From NCBI RefSeq assembly GCF_007559335.1, contig NZ_VMBG01000001.1:2170001-2234000 (forward strand): a stretch of 64,000 bases of DNA. Direction: 5' to 3'. The translations under genes were made by a program, and so were the position numbers. Positions 45,368 through 54,723 of the stretch are shown here, piece after piece (positions within the stretch are counted from its first letter, which is position 1; each line of letters begins with the position of its first letter). Source of the stretch: Rariglobus hedericola. GTDB taxonomy: Bacteria > Verrucomicrobiota > Verrucomicrobiia > Opitutales > Opitutaceae. A model generated the notes under the pieces. The model saw only the letters and a program-made list of their open reading frames with translations. It had not been told where the DNA came from and ran no database searches.

Positions 45368-45949
45368 ATGAAGCCGCGCCCGCAGTCCGTCCGACTCCAC
45401 CTCTGTCTCGCCGGCATCGTCGCGGCGGGAGTGCTGGCGGCCGGACTGATGGTTGCTCGGCCTTCGTCGCCCAACGAAGCTCCGGTCGTCGTGCGTTCGC
45501 TTCCGCTTGCATCTTCGCGGATCGCACAGGCCGAAACAGCGCCGCGCATCGCATTTCTGGATCTTAAATCACAGGTCGTCTCCGAGGCCGACCGTTACCG
45601 CTGCGGCATTCTTTTCCGCCAATGGGCCGACCGTGATTTTGCCGCCGCGCTTGAATGTGCAGACCGTCAGCCCGCCGGTCCGTGGCGTGAGGAAATGTTC
45701 GGATGGCTCGCACTGGTCGTCGCTCGATTAAATCCGGCCGAAGCCGCGACGATGGCCGACCGCGACATGAAGCCCGGTCTGGTGCGCAACGAAACCGTCA
45801 TTTCAATTTTGCATCTCTGGGCGCGCACCGACCTTGCCCGCGCCACCACGTGGGCCGACTCGTTTCCACCCGGTGCGTTTCGCGACCGCGCGCTCGATGA
45901 GGTCGCCGGTTTTATGAGCGATGTGCCACCTGAACGATCTCCGAACTGA
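45368..45949 (+). CDS. Membrane-anchored helical protein with a WA-type repeat
   Basis: 193 aa with a signal anchor (about residues 13-30: LAGIVAAGVLAAGLMVA) and a helical periplasmic part. RQWADRDFAAALECADRQPAGPWREEM-type and WARTDLARATTWADSFPPGAFRDRAL-type segments look like two or three copies of a helical repeat I recall from verrucomicrobial secreted proteins. Function unknown. It lies between the two GH5 genes, 24 bp after the first, and its end overlaps the proposed start of the second by 29 bp. Confidence 0.65.
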   Translation: MKPRPQSVRLHLCLAGIVAAGVLAAGLMVARPSSPNEAPVVVRSLPLASSRIAQAETAPRIAFLDLKSQVVSEADRYRCGILFRQWADRDFAAALECADRQPAGPWREEMFGWLALVVARLNPAEAATMADRDMKPGLVRNETVISILHLWARTDLARATTWADSFPPGAFRDRALDEVAGFMSDVPPERSPN

Positions 45950-48263
45950 ACCGTCCTCTCCGCTTTACCCCGCCGTGCCCCACCCCGTCCGGTTTCTTCA
46001 TTGGCTCACCGCGCTCGCGCTCGGCCTCGGCGTTATCTGCAACGCGCAGGCGGCGCGCGGGCGTCCCGTCATCAACGCAGCGAAGACCACCTTCGTGTCC
46101 GACAACGGCAATCCGCTCCGCGGCGCCATCATCAGCACGGAGACCGGCGGCTTTCCGACTACCGCGGAATTCCAAGCGATCAAAAACTACGGCATGAACT
46201 CCGTGCATTGTTACGCCGAACGCTGGGACTACGGCTACTCGGCCGGCGCAAAGTTCGCCGCGCTGGATATCGTTGTGCAACGCACGCGCGACAACGGTCT
46301 CTACCTCATCATCACCATCGGCGGCGGAGGCGTGAACGCTTCCTTCAACGCCGCATTCTGGAACTTCTACGCCGGCCGCTACGCCAACGAGACGCACGTC
46401 ATCTACGAAATCCAAAATGAGCCCGCCGCCGGCAATCCGCCCTACTCCGGTTCGACCCCGCTCATGGATATGGAGCTGGCCGCCTACACCATCATCCGCA
46501 CCAAGGCCCCCAACACGCCGGTGTTGCTGATGAGTTATTCGAGTTTCCAAAACAGCGCCGGCGCGCTGCAGGACATGGCCGCGCTCGGTTCGGCGATCAA
46601 CTGGAACAACGCTGCAATCGCTTTCCACGGTTATGGGGAAAACGGCCGCGCCGGCACCCGCGCCTGCCTCCTCGCCGTGCTCGCCGCCGGTTATCCGTGT
46701 TTTCAAACCGAGTTCTATCGCTGGCCGTGGGGCAAGGGCGACTTCGGCCTCGCGACCGCCAACTCGCTTTACGAAGACGTGGACGAAATGGGCGACCTCG
46801 AGCGTCTCGGCATTTCGTGGCTCTCGTTTCTCACTATCAAACGCATCACCGACGACACGCGTTTTAAAAACCGCATCACCAACGCCGGCATTCGCTGGAC
46901 ATCCGACTTTGGCACCTGGCCCGGCGGCACGCGCAGCGCTTACGGCAACGGCGGCGAGCCATGGTCCATCACGAAGTCGGCCACCACGCGCATTCAGGCC
47001 GAGTCCTTTGACAACGGCGGCCAGGGCGTCGCCTACAATGATAACGCCACCCTGAATTCCGGCGGTGCCTACCGCACCACCGAGGGCGTGGACATCCAGA
47101 CGACCACCGACACCGGCGGCGGCTACAACCTCGGCTGGATGGTCGCCGGCGAATGGATGGAATACACCACCTACGTCACCGACCCCGGCCGCTACACGCT
47201 CAACCTCCGCGTCGCCTCGCCCAACGCGACCAACACCCTCCGCGTGAAAATGGCCGGCGTTGATCTGACCGGCGCATGGGCGTTCGCCGGCACCGGCGGA
47301 AACCAAACCTGGACCACGATTTCGAAAACCGTGGACCTCATCCCCGGCCAGCAAGTGCTGCGCTTTGAGGTCGTCACCTCGGGCTTCAATCTGAACTGGA
47401 TCGAGCTCGTCCCCGCCGCCAGCGGTCTTCTCCCCAACGGGACCTATGCATTCTTCAATCGCAACACGCTCAAGGCGGTCGATGTTGTCGGCGCCTCGAC
47501 TTCCAACGGTGCCAAGGTCCAGCAGTGGAACTACGGGGCCGGCCCCAACCAGAAGTGGGTCATCGCGCACCAAGGCGCCAACCAATACACGATTAAGAGC
47601 ACGCAGACCGGCAAGGCGATGGACGTCGCGAGCAACACGCTGCTGAGCGGTGACAACATCGGCATGTGGCCGTCCAAAACCGCAGGCAGCCAGCGCTATT
47701 TATTCATGCCGACGGACTCGGGTTTCTACAAAATCATCGGCGTGGGCAACGGCCTCGCGATCGAGATTGCCGACGCCTCTCTCTCGCGCGGCGCACGCGT
47801 CGAGCAACGCGAATATAAAGACGGCTCTTATCAACAGTGGCTGGTCTCAGCCGATCATCCCGCGACCTATACCGCCTGGGTGAATCAGCAGTTTCCACTA
47901 TCAGCAGATCGCACCAATGCGGCAGTCTCCGGCGCGACCGCGGATCCCAGCGGACAAGGCGTGTCCAATCTCCTGCGCTACGCGCTCGGGCTCACCCAGA
48001 GCGAAGCGCCTTCGCCGTCGATGCCTGTGCTGACGTCCTCGGCCTCCGGACTGGATTTCCGTTTTCGCTTCGATCCCGGGCTCACCGATGTGACCTACCG
48101 CGTCGAAGCCTCGACAGATCTTATCGACTGGACCGAGACCGTCTTCGACTCGCGACTCGATGCGTTACCGGCGCTCGTGGACGGCTGGCTGGAGATCAAC
48201 GATTCCTTTGATCACGCGCAAACGCCCCGACGATTTCTCCGTCTGCGCATCCTGCGCGATTAA
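45921..48263 (+). CDS. Secreted GH5-like glycosidase with CBM6, ricin-type and C-terminal verrucomicrobial domain, copy 2
   Basis: 780 aa. The ATG at 45921 overlaps the previous gene; a GTG at 45975 would give a cleaner signal peptide (PHPVRFLHWLTALALGLG...NAQA) and is a serious alternative. The GH5 motifs are HVIYEIQNEPAAG and PCFQTEFYRWPWG. CBM6 (TRIQAESFDNGGQG..., GGGYNLGWMVAGEWMEY) and ricin trefoil (YAFFNRNTLKAVDVV, QQWNYGAGPNQKWVI) follow as in copy 1. It has about 125 extra C-terminal residues (YTAWVNQQFPLSADRT..., DPSGQGVSNLLRYALGLT, VEASTDLIDWTETVF), a segment common at the end of verrucomicrobial extracellular proteins. It may act in cell-surface attachment. Confidence 0.87.
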   Translation: MCHLNDLRTEPSSPLYPAVPHPVRFLHWLTALALGLGVICNAQAARGRPVINAAKTTFVSDNGNPLRGAIISTETGGFPTTAEFQAIKNYGMNSVHCYAERWDYGYSAGAKFAALDIVVQRTRDNGLYLIITIGGGGVNASFNAAFWNFYAGRYANETHVIYEIQNEPAAGNPPYSGSTPLMDMELAAYTIIRTKAPNTPVLLMSYSSFQNSAGALQDMAALGSAINWNNAAIAFHGYGENGRAGTRACLLAVLAAGYPCFQTEFYRWPWGKGDFGLATANSLYEDVDEMGDLERLGISWLSFLTIKRITDDTRFKNRITNAGIRWTSDFGTWPGGTRSAYGNGGEPWSITKSATTRIQAESFDNGGQGVAYNDNATLNSGGAYRTTEGVDIQTTTDTGGGYNLGWMVAGEWMEYTTYVTDPGRYTLNLRVASPNATNTLRVKMAGVDLTGAWAFAGTGGNQTWTTISKTVDLIPGQQVLRFEVVTSGFNLNWIELVPAASGLLPNGTYAFFNRNTLKAVDVVGASTSNGAKVQQWNYGAGPNQKWVIAHQGANQYTIKSTQTGKAMDVASNTLLSGDNIGMWPSKTAGSQRYLFMPTDSGFYKIIGVGNGLAIEIADASLSRGARVEQREYKDGSYQQWLVSADHPATYTAWVNQQFPLSADRTNAAVSGATADPSGQGVSNLLRYALGLTQSEAPSPSMPVLTSSASGLDFRFRFDPGLTDVTYRVEASTDLIDWTETVFDSRLDALPALVDGWLEINDSFDHAQTPRRFLRLRILRD

Positions 48264-48275
48264 TAACCGGCGGAT

Positions 48276-49361
48276 TCAGCCAGCTGCCTCGACCAGATTC
48301 TGACGCTTTTTTTTGGCGGTCAGATTGCGTGCGGTTTGGCCAAGCTGCCAGATGCCGTCCAGGAGGATGCGGCGCGGCACTTCAGGAATGCCAAATTCAC
48401 CGCGCGTCAGCATACCCGCGAGAAAATCTCCGGCCGCGCGGCCCACATCGTGAGACGTTTCAAAGACGCCCGCGTGCTCGACGTTGGATTCCTGAAGACT
48501 GGGCGACACGTAGGCGATGTCCTCGGGCACGCGATAGCCCGCCTCCGTGAGCCAGTCCAGAATGTGGCGGTCCACAACGAGCACGGAATCGAGCCGGTGC
48601 GATTTGACCCACTTGAGGAAGAGATCGCGGTTCGTGTTGGAAAAGGTGGTCGGGGTTTTGTCCAGCTGGAGAATCGGCAGGTCGTTCTCCCACTTGCCGG
48701 CGAAGGGAGGCGTGCGATAAGCAGCCGTCCACTGATCGCCCACACGCTTGCTGATCTCGTCCCAGTTGACGAAGCCAGGCCGACGGTAACCAAGGTGATA
48801 CAACTGCCGCATGCAGTTCTGCATATTCTCGTAGTGCGACGTGGTGACACGATGGATCGCGGGACGCGCCAAAGTGTAGCCGAACGTGACTGCGGCGAAG
48901 TTTTCGAGCGACAGGCTGATGCGGCCGCAATGCGTGGGCAACGGACAGACGAGCAGCCCGCGGATACCGCGGCTTTGCAGGATTTGCGCGGCGCGGCGAC
49001 CGGTCATCTTCGGCTCGCGCAGCCAAAAATCCTCCACGAGATACCCATGGCGGGCCAGGGCTTCGGTCGCACCCAGGCGATACAGTTTGAACGACTCCAC
49101 CATCCAGGCATCGCGCGTAACGAAATTGGTAATCCAACCGACCGTGCCGTGATACAGGGACGGACGCGTGGCGATGCGGTAGGTGCTCAGCGCCGAGAGC
49201 ATCGGATCGGGCATGTAGCCCATTTCCTTGGCGATCTCCTGGATGCGGGCCAGCGTATCGGGCTGCACGCGCGGATCGTTCTTCATGGCTCGCGCGGCAG
49301 TGGTCAGATGAACCCCCGCCTTGATCGCGACATCCCTCAGAACGATCCGTTTTTCCTTCAT
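48276..49361 (-). CDS. LacI-family transcriptional regulator
   Basis: 361 aa from the ATG at 49361. HTH: LRDVAIKAGVHLTTAARAMKND; hinge: MGYMPDPMLSALSTYR, the same non-standard PDPM form as its paralogs. Effector domain: AAQILQSRGIRGLLVCPLPTH, LGYRRPGFVNWDE and VPEDIAYVSPSLQ. Probably regulates the GH5 genes that end 12 bp away and/or the PEP-CTERM and pseudopilin genes upstream. An imperfect palindrome (GATGGTATTAACATC, 49368-49382) lies directly in front of its start and could be an autoregulatory site. Confidence 0.9.
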   Translation of the reverse strand: MKEKRIVLRDVAIKAGVHLTTAARAMKNDPRVQPDTLARIQEIAKEMGYMPDPMLSALSTYRIATRPSLYHGTVGWITNFVTRDAWMVESFKLYRLGATEALARHGYLVEDFWLREPKMTGRRAAQILQSRGIRGLLVCPLPTHCGRISLSLENFAAVTFGYTLARPAIHRVTTSHYENMQNCMRQLYHLGYRRPGFVNWDEISKRVGDQWTAAYRTPPFAGKWENDLPILQLDKTPTTFSNTNRDLFLKWVKSHRLDSVLVVDRHILDWLTEAGYRVPEDIAYVSPSLQESNVEHAGVFETSHDVGRAAGDFLAGMLTRGEFGIPEVPRRILLDGIWQLGQTARNLTAKKKRQNLVEAAG

Positions 49362-49477
49362 TCCGCCGATGGTATTAACATCTGGCGGGCCGGCGGCAAT
49401 CTCATGTGCAATCCCGATGATCCCGGCGCGCAGGCGCCGGGACTTCGCTGACAAATAGCTGCTGGAGCGGGCCGCGC

Positions 49478-51130
49478 TCAAATCCGGCGGCGTTTGCAAA
49501 CCATGACCGCGCCGATAGCGATCAGGCCGGCGAGCGCGGCGGTGGTCGCCGGCTCGGGAATGGCGGAGATGGAGAGCTGGATGCTGTTGGCCGTCTGGAT
49601 AAGCTGCGCATTGTAGGCTTCCAAACCGGAGCCGAGCACCCATTGACCCGAAAACGCGTTGTCGGCGCTGAAGGAGGCGAGCGTATAAACACCATTGGAG
49701 AGCAGGCCGCCGGTGATGGAGAAGTTAACGATGTTGTTATTAAACGTGACCTGCGAAACCCCGGTGGTGAGCCCGATGAAAGCGAGGTGCTCGGAGACGT
49801 CGGCCGGCAGAATCGCCGCGGCGTTCAAGTTGATCGCGATGGTCGAACCAGTGTCGAACAGGGCGGTGCCTGTCGTGGAGCTGAGGTCGAATGTGAGGGT
49901 CTTGCCGGCGGCGATAGCCGAGCCACCGCTGGTGAGATCACCGGGGGAGACGATGGAGCCGCTGGCGAAAGTGATGCCGTTGGCGCCGGCGGGTTTGACG
50001 AAACCCGTGCCACCAAAGACCGCCGTGGAGGCGACCGAGATCGCCCCGGCTCCGGTGCCCGATCCCGTGGTGTTGTTGATCAGCAGCGTGCCTTTTTGAT
50101 GGACAGTGCTGCCGGTGTAGGTGTTGTCGCCGGAGAGACGAACGATACCCAGGGCATCGGCAGCGGTGTAGATAGAGAGACCACCTGTGGTGAGGGTGCC
50201 GTCAGAGATGACACCGGTGACGTTCACATTGGCCGTGGCGGTCGTTGCCCTGAACTGGAGACGGGTCGGATCCACATAAGTGCCGCTGGCCTGGCCTCCC
50301 GTAGCCGCGCCGCTGACCGCACCGTTGATCGTAAGGGTGCCCCCGCTGGCCTGAATGCCCATCAGGTGCACGACGTTGGCATTGGAGCCGACATAACGAT
50401 CAAGGACAAGGGACCCGTTAAGTGTCGTGTTGCTGTTATCGTTATACAGGAGATTTCCGCCGACGATGGAGCCATTGTTCGCAATATTGTAAAAGTTCAT
50501 GCGAAGCGTGATGTCTTCGCTGGTCGTGATATTATTGGTTAAATGCAGCTGCGGAAATTGTCCGCTCGCCTGGCTCACGATGAGGCCGTTGCCCGCGCCG
50601 GCGGCACCGAAGGCGCTGTCGGATCGGGCAGTGAGATTGCCGTTCGTCAGCGTAGTTACACCGGTGTAGATGTTGTTGCCCGAGAGCGTGAGAGTCCGGT
50701 TTCCAGACGCGTAGGTGAAGCCCTGTGAGCCATCCAATGTGGCTGAAATGGTGGCGGTGCCGCTTATGCTGGGAACGGTTGTGCCGGCCAGCGTAAGCAC
50801 ACTGCCATTGGTCGATGAAAGGGTGTAGGTTCCGGTGCTGAAAGCGAGAGTCTGAACCGTCTGCGGCCCATCCAAGTTGACCGTCTGGGTGCCGGAAGCC
50901 GAAAAGGTGGCGGTGACGTTGGCACTGGTGCTGCCACCGGTGGCGACGGGACCGGCACCGCTGTTCCAATTGACGATATCGGCCCAGTTGCCGCCGGTGG
51001 TGCTGGTCCATGTGCCGCTTGTCTGTGCGAGAGCGACGGAGGCTGGCAGCGCCAAACCGAGGCCGCAGATGAGGGCGGACCGGATGCGCGATGGTGACAA
51101 ACGCGTGTGCGCGGATTGGGGAATATTCAT
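49478..51130 (-). CDS. PEP-CTERM protein with autotransporter-type beta-strand repeats
   Basis: 550 aa. Long signal peptide (to about residue 35, ALAQT), then SGTWTSTTGGNWADIVNW, a standard opening of verrucomicrobial beta-strand-repeat proteins. The body contains GNNIYTGVTTLTNGNLTAR and GDNTYTGSTVHQKGTLLINNT repeats. The C-terminus is IPEPATTAALAGLIAIGAV and KRRRI, a PEP-CTERM signal. It is followed on the same strand by the LacI gene and preceded by a pseudopilin gene, so the three may share a transcript. Confidence 0.88.
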   Translation of the reverse strand: MNIPQSAHTRLSPSRIRSALICGLGLALPASVALAQTSGTWTSTTGGNWADIVNWNSGAGPVATGGSTSANVTATFSASGTQTVNLDGPQTVQTLAFSTGTYTLSSTNGSVLTLAGTTVPSISGTATISATLDGSQGFTYASGNRTLTLSGNNIYTGVTTLTNGNLTARSDSAFGAAGAGNGLIVSQASGQFPQLHLTNNITTSEDITLRMNFYNIANNGSIVGGNLLYNDNSNTTLNGSLVLDRYVGSNANVVHLMGIQASGGTLTINGAVSGAATGGQASGTYVDPTRLQFRATTATANVNVTGVISDGTLTTGGLSIYTAADALGIVRLSGDNTYTGSTVHQKGTLLINNTTGSGTGAGAISVASTAVFGGTGFVKPAGANGITFASGSIVSPGDLTSGGSAIAAGKTLTFDLSSTTGTALFDTGSTIAINLNAAAILPADVSEHLAFIGLTTGVSQVTFNNNIVNFSITGGLLSNGVYTLASFSADNAFSGQWVLGSGLEAYNAQLIQTANSIQLSISAIPEPATTAALAGLIAIGAVMVCKRRRI

Positions 51131-51226
51131 GGGTTGAGCGGTGTTTGGGGGAGAGCTTGAAAGTATGCGGACACGGCAGTGGCCTTGGTTGACGCCGTGC
51201 GTCGGTTAAATCGGCTTGGGGAAAGC

Positions 51227-51943
51227 TCAGAGCTTCTCTTGCGGGTTGATGTTTTTGGCTACAGCGGCCACGTGGCCGTCAAAATAGAGAACGTTGCGGG
51301 TCGCACCGTGGACCGATTGCTCCGGAACGGAGGCCGAGGCGGTTAATGTCACACCGATCAATGCCGCACCTTCGACATCGAGATCGAACAGCGCGACCGC
51401 CTTGGGGGGATTTGCGATTTCGTTATAGCGAAGCGATCGCACGCCATTGAGGGCGAAGGGACGCTTCAGGACACCGGCACTCGTCATCACTTGGCTCGCC
51501 ATGGAATAACTGGGCGCAGGAACGGCGTCCGCCGCGGTGGGACTCGAAGGACAGACAAAAATCTTCGCAATGCCCGTTGAGGCACTTCCTTGGTTAACGC
51601 CCAAGTAAGCCGACAATTGGGAGGAAAGCGCACGAGTCGGCTTGCCGTTTTCCGCATACCACTGCGGGCTTGCCGAACTCACCAAACCGTAGAACTCACC
51701 GTCCTTGTCCTTGATTTTCTCGTAACCGGGAAGTGCTCCACGGTTGTCCGCCGCAAAGTTACTTAAAGACGTGCCGATCTGGCGAAGGTTGGAGGCGCAG
51801 GCGGTTTTCTGGCCCGCCGCCCGCATCTTGCCCACCACGGGAATGAGAATAGCGGCGAGAATGCCGATAATCGCGATCACCGTCAGTAGTTCGACGAGAG
51901 TGAAGGCGTTCTTTCGGGATGGAAAATGCGACGAGATATTCAT
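51227..51943 (-). CDS. Type II secretion-type pseudopilin (DUF1559-like)
   Basis: 238 aa. Prepilin cleavage site NA|FTLVELLTVIAIIGILAAIL, cut after Ala13, with the normal Glu at +5 (Glu18). The pilin helix is followed by KTACASNLRQIGTSLSNFAAD. The C-terminal HGATRNVLYFDGHVA motif is the HxG...DGHV tail of the large planctomycete/verrucomicrobial pseudopilin family. It lies between the GH50-like and PEP-CTERM genes. Such proteins are often encoded within glycan-use loci in this phylum; a dedicated secretion or surface-assembly role is inferred. Confidence 0.9.
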   Translation of the reverse strand: MNISSHFPSRKNAFTLVELLTVIAIIGILAAILIPVVGKMRAAGQKTACASNLRQIGTSLSNFAADNRGALPGYEKIKDKDGEFYGLVSSASPQWYAENGKPTRALSSQLSAYLGVNQGSASTGIAKIFVCPSSPTAADAVPAPSYSMASQVMTSAGVLKRPFALNGVRSLRYNEIANPPKAVALFDLDVEGAALIGVTLTASASVPEQSVHGATRNVLYFDGHVAAVAKNINPQEKL

Positions 51944-51972
51944 GGGGTAAGTGGGTGGGTTTTGCCTGACGA

Positions 51973-54021
51973 TCAGCGCATGTCGTTCACGAGCTTTCCG
52001 TGCATGCGGTATTCATACATATTCTCGCCCACTTCACGGGCTGCTTGGGTGAGCTCGACATAGGGCGTGTCGGCGACGTCCACGAAACCGATCTGATAGC
52101 CTTCGCCGTCCCAACGGCCGGTGAGCGGTTGATCGCGGAACTGGAACCAGTGCGTGCCGACGATGTGCGGGTTGGACAGCGCGCCTTGCAGAAAGCGGGT
52201 GTATGCCACGGCGCGCTCAGCCTGGGTGATACCCGTGGGCGCCAAGCTGGCGGAGAACATGCCGCGGTCGAGGATGCCGAAATGGAATTCGCCGATGAGC
52301 ACGGGCATGTCGGGGAACTTGTCATTGGTGAGGTTGGCCGTGCTGTGGGCATATACGTTGACCGTGAGCACGTCGCAATACTTCAGGCTCGCATCATACA
52401 AAGCCTTGCGCACGGCGTCGGTGGAGATGAAGCGGCAACCGAGATAGAGGCGGTTGGGCGCGACGGTCTTGATCGAATCGCGGCAGAGGCGGAAATATTG
52501 ATCGACCGTCTTGAGAAAGAAGACGTCAGAATCGGCCTTGAAGCCCTTCGAGTCCGGCGCCTCGGTGGCGGCCAGGACCGCGTCCCAATCTGCGTAGGCC
52601 GTGCTCCACGCGTCGTTGAATTTTTTGATCGTGGAGTATTTGGCCTTGAGGTCCTTCACCCACTCCTGCTTCGAAGCCTGCTTGGCCGGGCTCTTGATCA
52701 CGGCGTCTCCCAGAACCTGGCGGCCGCGGTTGCCGAAGTTGAGTTCGTTATCGATGAAGTAGCCGATGCACAGCGGGTCGTTGATGGACTTGGCGACCTC
52801 CGGACGACTGGCCGCCTCGGTCTTCATCAGCGTCTTCATGCGGCTGATGTAGGCAGGATCGAACACATCGTAGAACTTGAGCTTGGACCCTTCGATCTTG
52901 GGCATCTTGTCGTTAAAATCGGTCAGTTGAAGCGTGTAGGGCATGCGGCCTTTCATGATCAGGTCGGCCTTGCCCCAGTCGCCGATGGTGTTGATGCCCC
53001 AGCTTTCGAGACGCTTCGCCAGCGTATCGTAGAAATCAGAGGCGTAGTCCTTCTTCCCGTATTTCTTGGCGAGATTCCAGTCGGTGAACGGAGCGGTCCA
53101 GGAGGTCACCGGGAAGGAGAACCACTTTTCGTGATCCTGGGTGCGGGTAGCGTCGGTGGACGCATGAAGCACATCGATGCCATGCGAAATAAACAGGCGG
53201 CCTTCCGGATCAACCATCCACCATTTGCCTTTGTATTTTTCGGTGCGGAAATTTCCGGTAGATTTGAGTAGCGGGCCGTTGGCCCAGCCACCGAAACGGT
53301 TCCACTCGGCGGGACGCTTCGAGGCATTCAACTCGGCGAGTTCCTTCGCATGCGCCTTCTTCAGGTCGTCATCCGAATGGATCTTCTCGGGCCAGTCCGA
53401 GTGCATGTATTGGCCGTAAATATCGATATAAGGGAAAAACGCATCACCGGCCGGAGCCGTGATCTTGTCCGGCTCACCGGTCACGCGCAGGTCGGAAAGG
53501 CGGTAGTCGGCCAGGTCCTTCTGTTTGCTCTCAAATGGCCACTGGATGAAGAACTCGATCATCGAGATCTTGTCGGAGTCCACGAAACGGGGACCCGGCA
53601 CGCCCTGCGGTGCGGCATGGAGTTCGCGGTGCGGAATCAAAAGGTTCAATGTGCGCTTCTCGCCGGGATTGAGCGCGATGCCCGAGTTCACGCGGTGCAA
53701 GGTCTTCTCTTCCTTGGTGCCGCTGGTGATCTGCATGGTCAGCCGGAGCTGTTTGTCCGCGGACTTGTTTTCCACGTCAACCGCCAGAACCCGGGAGCCC
53801 GAAAGATCCCAGAATTTTTCTCCCGCCGGCGGCCGCACGATCACGCCCGAGTCCCAACCTGGATCATCAAAGCGAATGGAGATTTGCGCGGGCTTGCCTG
53901 ACGACAGCTCCACTTTGGCCGAACCTTTTTTCTCAAGCTGCTCGCTCGAAATCGAAAGGGAAGCGGCACCGGCGGTGGCAACCGCGGCAAGGAGCGAGGC
54001 AAGGGTAAGGACTTTTATCAT
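51973..54021 (-). CDS. Secreted GH50-like (beta-agarase-like) glycoside hydrolase
   Basis: 682 aa from the ATG at 54021, which opens a signal peptide ending GAASL; the frame remains open to 54216 without homology. An N-terminal jelly roll (about 20-190) precedes the barrel. The catalytic region shows GYFIDNELNFG (acid/base Glu) and PVLIGEFHFGILDRG (nucleophile Glu). The end, FRDQPLTGRWDGEGYQIGFVDVADTPY, is typical of GH50 and related GH42-like agarases. A marine-type galactan is a plausible substrate. A near-perfect 28-bp inverted repeat lies 105 bp upstream. Confidence 0.75.
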   Translation of the reverse strand: MIKVLTLASLLAAVATAGAASLSISSEQLEKKGSAKVELSSGKPAQISIRFDDPGWDSGVIVRPPAGEKFWDLSGSRVLAVDVENKSADKQLRLTMQITSGTKEEKTLHRVNSGIALNPGEKRTLNLLIPHRELHAAPQGVPGPRFVDSDKISMIEFFIQWPFESKQKDLADYRLSDLRVTGEPDKITAPAGDAFFPYIDIYGQYMHSDWPEKIHSDDDLKKAHAKELAELNASKRPAEWNRFGGWANGPLLKSTGNFRTEKYKGKWWMVDPEGRLFISHGIDVLHASTDATRTQDHEKWFSFPVTSWTAPFTDWNLAKKYGKKDYASDFYDTLAKRLESWGINTIGDWGKADLIMKGRMPYTLQLTDFNDKMPKIEGSKLKFYDVFDPAYISRMKTLMKTEAASRPEVAKSINDPLCIGYFIDNELNFGNRGRQVLGDAVIKSPAKQASKQEWVKDLKAKYSTIKKFNDAWSTAYADWDAVLAATEAPDSKGFKADSDVFFLKTVDQYFRLCRDSIKTVAPNRLYLGCRFISTDAVRKALYDASLKYCDVLTVNVYAHSTANLTNDKFPDMPVLIGEFHFGILDRGMFSASLAPTGITQAERAVAYTRFLQGALSNPHIVGTHWFQFRDQPLTGRWDGEGYQIGFVDVADTPYVELTQAAREVGENMYEYRMHGKLVNDMR

Positions 54022-54125
54022 GAGGTAAGGCTTGCCGGGCAGGCCACATGGCGACGGAAACACCACGGGGTAAACTCGGACAGGGGTTGGATCGGGAGTT
54101 ACCTTCGTCCGCACACCGCGATTTT

Positions 54126-54153
54126 GCCAGTGATAGCAAATGCTACCAGTGGC
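54126..54153. promoter_or_regulatory. Extended inverted repeat, candidate operator upstream of the GH50-like gene
   Basis: Inner arms TAGCA (54134-54138) and TGCTA (54141-54145) flank a 2-nt centre AA. Outer arms GCCA (54126-54129) and TGGC (54150-54153) share the same axis, and two of the four pairs between them also match. It lies between divergent genes starting at 54021 and 54250. Confidence 0.5.
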
Positions 54154-54249
54154 ATTCTGGCATTTCGCCTCTTCTCCAGTTTGCTCCCGCCTAGGTAAAT
54201 GCGTAACAAATGCCACCAGCCTGCGTCACAACTCATACCCTTCATCTCC

Positions 54250-54690
54250 ATGAAAACTCCCTTCGCCCTGCTCCTCCTCGGTTCACTGTTGGCCTTCACT
54301 CCGGCCACCACGTTTGCACAGACCAAACAGCCCGTGCCCGAGTTGATCAACCAGGGGCTCAACGCCTACGCCCAAAGCGGCCTCAATACCGCCCTGCAAA
54401 TCTGGCTTCAGAATTCCCTTCTGGACCGCGGCACTTTGCTCCGGGGCGAACTCGCCGCGCTCAAGCAGGCGGACGCAACCTACGGGTTGTTTGAAAGCGG
54501 AGAGGTCATGCACGTCGCCATCATCACGCCCCGCGTCACGCGCGTGTATTTGGTTTTATACTACGAACGCGCCCCGCTCTGGGCCTGGTTCGATCTGTAT
54601 AAAACACGCAGCGGCCACCAGGTCATCTCCGATGTCTTCTTCAGCCCCAAAGTCCAGGTGATCCTGCCCGCAGACGTATCCGGCTTATAA
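54250..54690 (+). CDS. Small secreted protein of unknown function
   Basis: 146 aa from the ATG at 54250. Signal peptide ending TTFAQ, then a helical segment (ELINQGLNAYAQSGLNTALQIWLQNSLL) and a mixed alpha/beta C-terminal half (GLFESGEVMHVAIITPRVTRVYLVLYYERAPLWAWFDLYK split over two strands). It resembles small verrucomicrobial periplasmic proteins whose role is unknown. It is divergent from the GH50-like gene and shares the upstream region with the 28-bp inverted repeat. Confidence 0.7.
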   Translation: MKTPFALLLLGSLLAFTPATTFAQTKQPVPELINQGLNAYAQSGLNTALQIWLQNSLLDRGTLLRGELAALKQADATYGLFESGEVMHVAIITPRVTRVYLVLYYERAPLWAWFDLYKTRSGHQVISDVFFSPKVQVILPADVSGL

Positions 54691-54723
54691 TACACCGCGC
54701 GGGCAGAGGCGGCGCGTCATCCG

